Origin: Nonomuraea sediminis
GTDB lineage: Bacteria > Actinomycetota > Actinomycetes > Streptosporangiales > Streptosporangiaceae
Assembly (NCBI RefSeq): GCF_018531495.1
Contig: NZ_JAHDTI010000024.1
Location: 1 to 64,000, forward strand
DNA length: 64,000 bases
Reading direction: 5' to 3'
Shown here one piece after another: positions 34,833-42,064 of this stretch. The notes beneath the pieces were generated by a model. That model saw only the letters and a list, made by a program, of their open reading frames with translations. It ran no database searches and was not told where the DNA came from. Positions within the stretch are counted from its first letter, which is position 1. Each line of letters begins with the position of its first letter. Position numbers and translations under genes: made by a program.

Positions 34833-36083
34833 GTGGCTATTGACGGAGTATGGAACCGGCGTTCGCTGTTGCGGGGCGCCGTCGTGGCGGCCGGTGCCGC
34901 CGCCGTGGCGGGCGGTGCCGCCGCGACCGTCCCGCTGCTGGGCACTGCGGTCACGGCGAGAGCCAGTGGCGGTGACGCGGACTCCGCCATCCCGCCGGAC
35001 GCTCTGCCCGGCGGGGCCTACGACAAGTACGTGGCGCAGCTGGCCGCCGAGGGCAAGTTCTCCGGCGTGGTGCTGCTGTCGCACAAGGGCCGAACGGTGC
35101 TGTCGCGCAGCTATGGCATGGCCGACAAGAAGAAGGGGATCGCCAACAGCGAGGGCGTCGCGTTCAGCCTCAGCTCGGCGGGCAAGCCGTTCCAGGCGGT
35201 GGCCATCTTGCAGTTGGCGCAGCAGGGCAAGCTGAAGCTGTCGGACACGGTTGGCACCTACCTGACGGGCTTCGCCAAGGAGATCGCTGAGCAGGTGACC
35301 ATCCACCACATGCTCGCCAACATCTCCGGGCTGGAGACCCCGGATGAGGACGTGCAACGCATCTTCCAGAGCCGGGAGGAGGTGCAAGAGTTCTACGAGC
35401 AGTGGGCCCGCCATTCGAAGCTGGTGGCACCCGTCGGCACTCCCACCAACCACGCCGGCGCCGAGATCGTCATCCCGGCGCTGATTGTGCAGGCGGTGAC
35501 CGGCAAGACGTACTGGGACTACGTGGAGGAAAACATCTTCAAGCGCTGCGGCATGACCGGCTCGGCGTTCTACACCAGGCCGCAGTGGCTCACCGATGAG
35601 CATATCGCGCACCCTTACATGACGTTGGCTGACGGCAGCGTGGTGGACGCCGTCCGCAACCTGGACAAGAGCAGCTCAAACCAGTCCACGCTGGGCAAGA
35701 ACCCGGGCCGCAGCTTCATCGATGCCCCCGGGGACGGCGGCTTCGCCACCGCACCGGATCTGGTCCGGTTCGCGCACGCGCTGAGCGACGGCACGGTGCT
35801 GGAACGGCCCTACGCCGAGGTACTCACCGCGGCCAAGTCCCCCCACGGACCTCGGTCGTTCGGGGCCTACCAGATGCCGGTCCGCATCGTCAGCGGTCAG
35901 TGGGTGCACGGGCGCGCCGGTGCCAACCCTGGGGTCGGCGCCAGCTGGAACATCTACCCGTACACCGGCTGGGTTGGTGTCATCCTCAGCAACACCGATG
36001 GCGAGACGCTGCAGGAGCTGAGCGGGCGAGAGGTACAGGCTGTCACCGGAGGCACGCCCGGTGGCGGCGGCGGGGGTGGCTGA
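34833..36083 (+). CDS. Tat-exported serine beta-lactamase-fold protein
   Basis: The 416-residue protein has a twin-arginine signal (NRRSLLRGAVVAAGAAAVAGG, residues 8-28) and a class C/esterase-type fold. The SxxK motif is in FSLSSAGKPF (Ser ~113), the HGRAGANPG third motif is near 355, and the tail is a run of seven glycines. The second motif, usually YxN, reads TNHAG at ~205, so the Tyr base is not evident. This suggests an esterase or D-aminopeptidase-like activity rather than penicillin resistance. The start at 34833 has GGGGAGA upstream. It stands alone, in a region otherwise full of fragments. Confidence 0.87.
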   Translation: MAIDGVWNRRSLLRGAVVAAGAAAVAGGAAATVPLLGTAVTARASGGDADSAIPPDALPGGAYDKYVAQLAAEGKFSGVVLLSHKGRTVLSRSYGMADKKKGIANSEGVAFSLSSAGKPFQAVAILQLAQQGKLKLSDTVGTYLTGFAKEIAEQVTIHHMLANISGLETPDEDVQRIFQSREEVQEFYEQWARHSKLVAPVGTPTNHAGAEIVIPALIVQAVTGKTYWDYVEENIFKRCGMTGSAFYTRPQWLTDEHIAHPYMTLADGSVVDAVRNLDKSSSNQSTLGKNPGRSFIDAPGDGGFATAPDLVRFAHALSDGTVLERPYAEVLTAAKSPHGPRSFGAYQMPVRIVSGQWVHGRAGANPGVGASWNIYPYTGWVGVILSNTDGETLQELSGREVQAVTGGTPGGGGGGG

Positions 36084-36393
36084 GATAGTCCGGCCGTTGA
36101 CACGAAGGGAACGGATCTCCTGACGTTCTTGTGGGTGAGTTGACGCCCGGCCTGATGACCGGCTCACCACAGAGCATCCGGCTGTCATCCGGTGTCGTGG
36201 AGTGTTGTTTTGTGTCGCCGTGAGCGGGATTCTCCCCACCCGAGTGTCAGTCAGGGCCCAGGCGTACCGCGCTGTATCGCGTACACGCGAGCAACCATGC
36301 GTTCTTAACCGTCGGCATTTTGTGCCGTTTGTGTTCCCTGCCTCAGTAGGGCTGCACCGGCCCGGCCCTCGGTGGGGATGTTGCGGCGAAGTG
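36084..36393. other. Intergenic space between convergent genes
   Basis: No gene or clear terminator is seen. A partial inverted repeat around CGTACCGCGCTGTATCGCGTACACGCG (split as CGTACCGCG and CGCGTACACG, ~36261-36290) could be a weak structure. Confidence 0.35.
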
Positions 36394-37050
36394 TCAAGCG
36401 ATGCGGTAGCCGACCCCTGGGGTGGTGGTGATGATCGGTGGGTCGCCGAGCTTGCGGCGGAGGCGGCCGATCGTGACCGTGACCGTGTTGGTGAGCGGGT
36501 CGGCGTGTTCGTCCCAGACCTGTTCGAGCAGGTCCTCGGTGCTGAGGAAGGCGGGGGTGGCGCGGAGGAGGGCCTCCAGGAGGGCGAACTCCTTGACCGA
36601 GAGGTCGAGCCGCTGGCCGTCGCGGGTGGCGGTACGGCGGAGTGGGTCGAGGACGATGCCGGCGGCGCGGAGCGTGCGGGCGCGGGCGGCGGGCTGGCGG
36701 CGGGCCAGGGCTCGAATCCGCAGGACCAGTTCGGGGAAGTGGAACGGCTTGGCGAGGTAGTCGTCTGCGCCGAGGGTGAGGCCGGTGACACGGTCGCCGG
36801 GGGAGTCGGCGGCGGTGAGCATGAGCACCATCACGCGGTCGTGGCGTTCGGTGATCAGCTGGCAGAGGGTGTCGCCGTGGATGCCGGGCAGGTCGCGGTC
36901 GAGCACCACCACGTCGTAGGCGTTGACGTCGAGCTTGGCCGCGGCTTCCAGGCCGTCGTAGGCGAGGTCGACGGCCATGCCCTGATCGCGCAGCCCCTCC
37001 GCCACGACGTCGGCCAGGGTGCGCGCGTCCTCCACCACCAGCACCCTCAC
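36394..37050 (-). CDS. OmpR/PhoB-family response regulator
   Basis: The 218-residue protein has a receiver domain with phospho-acceptor Asp in VVVLDRDLPG (~51), Thr in MLTAADS and Lys in LAKPFHF (~101). A winged-helix output domain follows (LSVKEFALLEALLR, VTIGRLRRKLGD, VGYRIA). It is the second gene of a two-gene operon; its ATG overlaps the kinase stop by four bases. It most likely controls the divergent ABC exporter genes at 38288-41486. Confidence 0.95.
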   Translation of the reverse strand: MRVLVVEDARTLADVVAEGLRDQGMAVDLAYDGLEAAAKLDVNAYDVVVLDRDLPGIHGDTLCQLITERHDRVMVLMLTAADSPGDRVTGLTLGADDYLAKPFHFPELVLRIRALARRQPAARARTLRAAGIVLDPLRRTATRDGQRLDLSVKEFALLEALLRATPAFLSTEDLLEQVWDEHADPLTNTVTVTIGRLRRKLGDPPIITTTPGVGYRIA

Positions 37051-38201
37051 GCGGTCACCGCCACCGGGAGCGAGACCGTGGCACGCAGGCCGCCCTCCGG
37101 CCGGGCACGCAGCTCGAGCGCGCCGCCGTGCGCCGAGGCGATGGCCGCCACGATCGACAGCCCGAGGCCAGAGCCGCTGTCGGAGCCGGTGCGGTCGGCG
37201 CCGAGCCGCTGGAAGGGCTCGGTAAGGCGGGCTACCTGTTCCGGGTCGAGGACGTCGCCGCCTGTATCCACGACGAGCAGCGCGGTGGTGTCGTCGGCGG
37301 TAGTGGCGACCTGGATCCAGCCGCCGTCGTGGTTGTGGATGATCGCGTTGTCGATCAGGTTCTGCACCATGCGGGCGAGGAGCGTCCGGTTTCCGCGCGT
37401 CCGGGCGCGGTCGTCGAGGTCGGCGTCGCGGACGGTGAGGTTCTTGTCCGCGATGTCGGCGGCCCGGGCGTCCATGGCCTCGGCCGTGAGCTCACGCAGC
37501 GAGATCGGCGTCGGCTCGGGCGGGTCGGCGTGCTGCGCGCGGGCGAGCGTGAGGAAGCCTTCGAGCAGCTGATCGACCTGGTCGAGCTCGGTGCGGATCC
37601 GTCCGGCGAGCACGACCGTCTGCCTCGGGGCGGGCTCCGGCTTGGCCAGGGCCACGTCCAGGGAGGCCCGCATGGTCGCCAGCGGGGTGCGCAGTTCGTG
37701 GGAGGCGTTGGCGACGAAGCGGCGCTGCGTGGCGAAGGCGCCTTCCAGGCGCTCCAGCAGGCCATCGATGGTGTCGGCGAGATCCTTCACCTCGTCGGCA
37801 GGCCCCGGTACGGCCAGCCGTTCGTGCAGGTTGTCGGCGGAGATCCGGCGTGTGGCCGCGGTGATCGTGCGCAGCGGGCGCAGCACCCGGCCCGCGACCA
37901 GCCGGCCAAGTACGAGCGACACGGCGGCCATGACGACGAGTGCGATCACCGAGCCGACGAGCAGCTGGCGCGACTGACGCGCTTCCACCTGCGACAGCTC
38001 GGCATGCAGCTGGGAGATGATCTGGTTGGCCGCGGCGAGCGTCGCGGGCTGGTCCGGAGAGCTTCCCACCGGGACGACCTGGGCGGACCCGAGCGTCACG
38101 AAATAGGCGATGGCCAGCAGCACGGCGCCGGACAGCAGGAACACGGCACCGTACAGCGCAGTGAAGCGCTGCCTCACGGTGCGGCCCGGTGGCTTTGTCA
38201 T
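37047..38201 (-). CDS. Sensor histidine kinase
   Basis: The 384-residue protein has two transmembrane helices (~14-34 and ~80-100) around a short ~50-residue extracytoplasmic loop, a HAMP domain and the H-box FVANASHELRTPLATM. The ATP-binding domain carries the N-box NLIDNAIIHN and G2 box GSGLGLSIVAAI. ATG 38201 is preferred because it starts just before TM1; a 32-residue upstream extension contains the control region shared with the ABC genes. The short sensor loop resembles intramembrane-sensing kinases that respond to cell-envelope stress and sit beside ABC exporters. Confidence 0.94.
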   Translation of the reverse strand: MTKPPGRTVRQRFTALYGAVFLLSGAVLLAIAYFVTLGSAQVVPVGSSPDQPATLAAANQIISQLHAELSQVEARQSRQLLVGSVIALVVMAAVSLVLGRLVAGRVLRPLRTITAATRRISADNLHERLAVPGPADEVKDLADTIDGLLERLEGAFATQRRFVANASHELRTPLATMRASLDVALAKPEPAPRQTVVLAGRIRTELDQVDQLLEGFLTLARAQHADPPEPTPISLRELTAEAMDARAADIADKNLTVRDADLDDRARTRGNRTLLARMVQNLIDNAIIHNHDGGWIQVATTADDTTALLVVDTGGDVLDPEQVARLTEPFQRLGADRTGSDSGSGLGLSIVAAIASAHGGALELRARPEGGLRATVSLPVAVTA

Positions 38202-38287
38202 CGTCCCAGAATGCCTGGTCGGACCTAACAACGATGTGACAGGCGTCGTTCGGCCGATGTTAGCGGCCCATCGGTACAACCGATCGC

Positions 38288-39205
38288 ATGCGAGCAACGA
38301 TCGAAGTCAACGGCCTGCGCAAGCGCTTCGGGCCGACGCAGGCGCTGGACGGGATGACATTCACGGTGCGGGCGGGGCACGTCACCGGTTTTGTCGGGCC
38401 CAACGGCGCGGGCAAGTCCACCACGATGCGGGTGATCCTCGGCCTCGACTCGGCCGATGCGGGTACCGCGCTGGTGGGGGGCATGCCGTACAGGAGTCTG
38501 CGAAGTCCGCTGAGCCACGTGGGGGCGCTGCTGGACGCGGGCGCACTTCAACCGAGTCGTACGGGGCGCAACCATCTGCTGTGGCTGGCGCACTCGCAGG
38601 GGCTGGGAGCGCGGCGCGTGGATGAGGTGATCGAGCTGGTCGGGCTGGACTCGGCGGCACGGCGCAGGGCCGGCGGCTATTCGCTGGGCATGCGGCAGCG
38701 GCTTGGCATAGCAGCAGCGCTGCTGGGCGACCCGCCGATCCTCATGCTCGACGAGCCGATCAACGGGCTGGATCCCGAGGGGATCGTGTGGATGCGCGGC
38801 TTCCTGCGGTCGCTGGCCGCCGAGGGGCGCGCGGTGCTGGTGTCCAGCCATCTCATGAGCGAGCTGGAGGATACGGCGAGCCACCTGGTCGTGGTGGGCC
38901 GGGGCCGCGTCGTCGCGGACACCAGCGTGGCCGAGCTGATCGCGGCGGCCTCCAACGGCCGGGTCACGCTGCGGACCACCGCTGGATCGCAGGCGATGGC
39001 GGTGCTGGCGCAGGCCGGGGCCACCGTGGCCGCGACGGACCGCGACACGGTGACCGTCACCGGGCTGCCCACCGAGCGCATCGTGGCGCTGCTCGGCGCG
39101 AGCGGGGTGCCCTTCTCCGAGGTTTCCGCGCACCGGGCGACGCTGGAGGAGGCCTACATGGAGCTGACCAGGGACGCCGTCGAATACCGCGGGGTCGCCC
39201 GATGA
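38288..39205 (+). CDS. ABC transporter ATP-binding protein
   Basis: The 305-residue protein has Walker A GPNGAGKST (37-45), signature YSLGMRQRLG (~136), Walker B ILMLDEPINGLDPEG (~155) and a switch His in VSSHLMSELE. It is of the CcmA/BcrA type with a C-terminal ~80-residue extension used in multidrug or bacteriocin exporters. It is divergent from the two-component pair (86-base gap) and overlaps the next gene by ATGA. Confidence 0.95.
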   Translation: MRATIEVNGLRKRFGPTQALDGMTFTVRAGHVTGFVGPNGAGKSTTMRVILGLDSADAGTALVGGMPYRSLRSPLSHVGALLDAGALQPSRTGRNHLLWLAHSQGLGARRVDEVIELVGLDSAARRRAGGYSLGMRQRLGIAAALLGDPPILMLDEPINGLDPEGIVWMRGFLRSLAAEGRAVLVSSHLMSELEDTASHLVVVGRGRVVADTSVAELIAAASNGRVTLRTTAGSQAMAVLAQAGATVAATDRDTVTVTGLPTERIVALLGASGVPFSEVSAHRATLEEAYMELTRDAVEYRGVAR

Positions 39206-40710
39206 TCAGGACATTGCGCGCGGAGTGGACCAAATTCCGCACGGTCCGCGGCTGGATGATCGGCATGGTGGTGGCGGCGCTGCTCACCGTCGGGATCGGG
39301 GCGTTCTCCGCCTCGGGCAACCATGCCTCGTGCAGCGCCGGTCCAGTCGAGGTCCCCTGCCCCACGCCTCCGATCGGCCCAGAAGGGCAGGCGGTGACCG
39401 ACCACTTCTACTTCGTGCACCGCCAGCTGGCCGGAGACGGCACCATCACCGCCCGCGTGAACTCGATGACCGGCAAGATCCGCAAGCCCGACGTCAAACC
39501 GGGAGCACGTAACGAGGTGGCCGGACTCACGCCGTGGGCCAAGGCCGGCGTCATGATCAAGCAGAGCGCCCGCCCTGGCTCCGCCTACGCGGCGGTGATG
39601 GTCACTGCCCAGCACGGCGTGCGCATGCAGCACAACTTCACCCACGACGTCGCGGGCCGTCCCGGCGGCGTCGCCCGCTGGCTGCGGATGACCCGCGCCG
39701 GAGACACGATCACCGGCTTCGAATCGGCCGACGGCGCGAACTGGACCAAGGTCGACACCGTACGGCTGGCAGAGCTGCCGCAGACGGTGGAGATCGGCCT
39801 GTTCGCCGCCTCCCCCGGGGAGATCACCGTGACGCAGGGTGATATCGGCGGGACCATCACCGCCGGGCGCTTCGCCGAGGCCACCGCCGTCTTCGACCAG
39901 GTCGGCATCCAGGGCAGAGTGCCGGGTGGCCAGTGGCGGCACGACGACGTCGGAGCCAGCGTCAACGGCGACGGTAGCGTCCACCACCCGGGCAGGGCCG
40001 CCGAGTCCGGTGGCACGTTCAGCGTGACCGGCGTCGGCGACATCGGTCCCGCCGACGATGGGCGGACCGTCGAGAGCACGTTCACCGGCCTGCCCGCCGG
40101 GCTGATCGTGGTGATCGTGGTCGCGGTGGTGTTCGTGACCGCCGAGTACCGGCGCGGGTTGATCCGCACCAGCCTGCTGTCAGTTCCGCGGCGCGGTCGG
40201 ATGTTGGCTGCCAAGGCCCTGGTGATCGCCGCGGTGACTTTCGTCGCCGGGCTGGCCGCCACGGCCGGGTCGGCCGTGTTGGGTACGCGGATCCTGCGTG
40301 CCAACGGCAACTACGTCCTGCCCGTGAGCATGCTCACCGAGGTGCGCGTGGTGGCGGGCGTCGCCGCGTTCCTCGCCCTCGTCGCTGTCTTCGTGCTGGC
40401 CCTGGGTGCCCTGTTCCGGCGCAGCGCCGTGGCCGTCACCCTCGGCCTGGTGGCGATCGTGGTGCCGCACCTGCTCGCCACTTCCTCTGTGTTTCCCCTG
40501 ACGGTGTCGCAGTGGCTGCTGCGGGTCACTCCGGCCGCCGGGTTCGCCATTCAGCAGAGCATTCCGGAATACCCGCAGGTGCTCGGCTACTACTCGCCGC
40601 AGGGCGGGTACTACCCGCTGGCGCCGTGGGCCGGGCTCGTCGTGCTCGGCGCCTTCGCCGCCCTCGCGCTAGGGCTGGCCGTCTATCGGCTGAACAGGAG
40701 GGACGCATGA
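39202..40710 (+). CDS. ABC-2-type permease with inserted extracellular beta-sandwich domain
   Basis: The 502-residue protein starts like a normal ABC-2 permease (IRTLRAEWTKFRTVRGWMIG, TM1 ~17-38). It then carries ~230 exported residues before TM2. That insert (DHFYFVHRQLAGDGTITARV, WAKAGVMIKQSA, GDTITGFESADGANWTKV) resembles DUF1349/concanavalin-like beta-sandwich domains that bind sugars. The remaining TM segments lie at ~290-500. Such a domain could bind substrate or cell-wall glycans outside the membrane. ATGA overlaps upstream and downstream couple it to its ATPase and second permease. Confidence 0.88.
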   Translation: MIRTLRAEWTKFRTVRGWMIGMVVAALLTVGIGAFSASGNHASCSAGPVEVPCPTPPIGPEGQAVTDHFYFVHRQLAGDGTITARVNSMTGKIRKPDVKPGARNEVAGLTPWAKAGVMIKQSARPGSAYAAVMVTAQHGVRMQHNFTHDVAGRPGGVARWLRMTRAGDTITGFESADGANWTKVDTVRLAELPQTVEIGLFAASPGEITVTQGDIGGTITAGRFAEATAVFDQVGIQGRVPGGQWRHDDVGASVNGDGSVHHPGRAAESGGTFSVTGVGDIGPADDGRTVESTFTGLPAGLIVVIVVAVVFVTAEYRRGLIRTSLLSVPRRGRMLAAKALVIAAVTFVAGLAATAGSAVLGTRILRANGNYVLPVSMLTEVRVVAGVAAFLALVAVFVLALGALFRRSAVAVTLGLVAIVVPHLLATSSVFPLTVSQWLLRVTPAAGFAIQQSIPEYPQVLGYYSPQGGYYPLAPWAGLVVLGAFAALALGLAVYRLNRRDA

Positions 40711-41486
40711 TGCGGGCGCTGTACGCGGAGTGGACCAAGCTGCGCACGATCGCGGGCACCGGCTGGCTGCTGCTGGCCGTCGTCGCGCTGACCGTGGGCG
40801 CCGGCGCCGCCGCCGCGGCCACCGTGTCCTGCCCGTCGACGGGCTGCCGGTACGACGCCGTCAAGGTGAGCCTCATGGGAGTTCAGGTGAGCCAGGCGGT
40901 CGTCGCCATCCTGGCCGTGCTGGCGATCACCGGGGAGTACGGCACAGGGATGGCTCGCACCACCTTTGCCGCCGTGCCGAGGAGGGTCACCGTACTGCTC
41001 GCCAAGGCGGCGGCCCTGACCGGGCTGGTGTTGGTGGCAGGGACCGTGGCGGTGCTGCTGTCCGTGCTGTGCGGGTGGCTCATCCTGCCAGGCAACGGGT
41101 TCACCGCCGCGCACGGGTATCCGGCGCTGCTCTCGCTGGCCGACGGGGCGACGTTGCGGGCGGTCGTCGGCTCGGTGCTCTATCTCGCACTGGTCGGGCT
41201 CCTCAGCCTGGGCGTCGCCACCGCCGTACGCGACTCGGCCACCGCGATCGGGATCGTGCTCGGGCTGTTGTACGTGGTGTCCGCACTGCCGTTCATGGTC
41301 TCCGATCCGGACTGGCAGCTGCTGCTGTGGCGGATCTCGCCGATGAACGCGGGGCTGGCCGTCCAGGCGACGGCCAACCTGGCAGCCCAGCCGCTCAGCC
41401 CGTGGGCGGGCCTTGGTGTCCTCGCCGCCTGGGCCGCAGCCGCCCTGCTGACCGGCGGATGGCTCCTCCACCGGCGCGACGCCTAA
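40707..41486 (+). CDS. ABC-2-type permease
   Basis: The 259-residue protein has six predicted transmembrane segments and the same N-terminal RALYAEWTKLRTI motif as the preceding permease, but without the extracellular insert. Together with the ATPase at 38288 it forms a heteromeric exporter. ATGATG start at 40707 overlaps the previous stop. A likely role is antimicrobial or lipid export under the adjacent two-component system. Confidence 0.92.
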   Translation: MMRALYAEWTKLRTIAGTGWLLLAVVALTVGAGAAAAATVSCPSTGCRYDAVKVSLMGVQVSQAVVAILAVLAITGEYGTGMARTTFAAVPRRVTVLLAKAAALTGLVLVAGTVAVLLSVLCGWLILPGNGFTAAHGYPALLSLADGATLRAVVGSVLYLALVGLLSLGVATAVRDSATAIGIVLGLLYVVSALPFMVSDPDWQLLLWRISPMNAGLAVQATANLAAQPLSPWAGLGVLAAWAAAALLTGGWLLHRRDA

Positions 41487-41498
41487 CCGTGCGGGAGG

Positions 41499-41700
41499 AT
41501 GCAGGAGGCCGAACCGCCCTTCATCCCGGAGGGAGCGCGCGTGATGACCGTGGTCGTCGAGTTCCCGGGCGGCGACGTCATCCACTACCAGGACGGCAAC
41601 AATCGCGACGACATCCCGCTTCGCTTCACCGTCACCACGCTGTGCGAACCCGGCCAGCCGATGCTCACCCTGGTGGACGACGAAGAGCTTGCCCCGCAAG
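41499..41700 (+). pseudogene. Cupin-like N-terminal fragment
   Basis: About 60 residues (ARVMTVVVEFPGGDVIHYQDG, then RFTVTTLCEPGQPML) resemble the first strands of a cupin-type barrel. The frame then runs into transposase sequence on the opposite strand. It was probably cut by the IS element remnant at 41740. Alternative reading: a tiny unrelated protein. Confidence 0.3.
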
Positions 41701-41739
41701 GACCGCCGCGCCCCTTGCCCATTCTGACCACATCAGCCG

Positions 41740-42000
41740 GGCCCGCCGCCCGGCCAGGCAGACACCGATGAGGGCCGGGACTTCCCGTCCCGATCTCGGA
41801 TCATGACGTCTTCCAGGTCCATCACGAGATTCCTGATCGCCTGGACGACCCAGGCGCAGGTCGGGTGAGCGATAGTGCCCAGCACACGGACCCGCCTGCC
41901 GGCATGCTCGATGACGGCCAGGATGTACTGACGCTGCCCATTCAAGGTGACGGTCTTCGTGGCAGCACGGCTCGTCAACCTGCTCCCCAGGACCCGAAGG
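41740..42000 (-). pseudogene. IS transposase core fragment (copy 2 of the family)
   Basis: The minus strand reads TKTVTLNGQRQYILAVIEHAG, RRVRVLGTIAHPTCAWVVQAI, RNLVMDLEDVMIRDRDGK. This is the catalytic-core region that should follow the N-terminal part seen at 33618 and 57849. Neither end is present. It ends 65 bases before the LuxR gene start. Confidence 0.7.
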
Positions 42001-42064
42001 TGCGGCCAGGAGGTCCCGTTGGTCGACCGGGGCAATATGAGGCGAAAGCCGATAGGAAGGGGTC

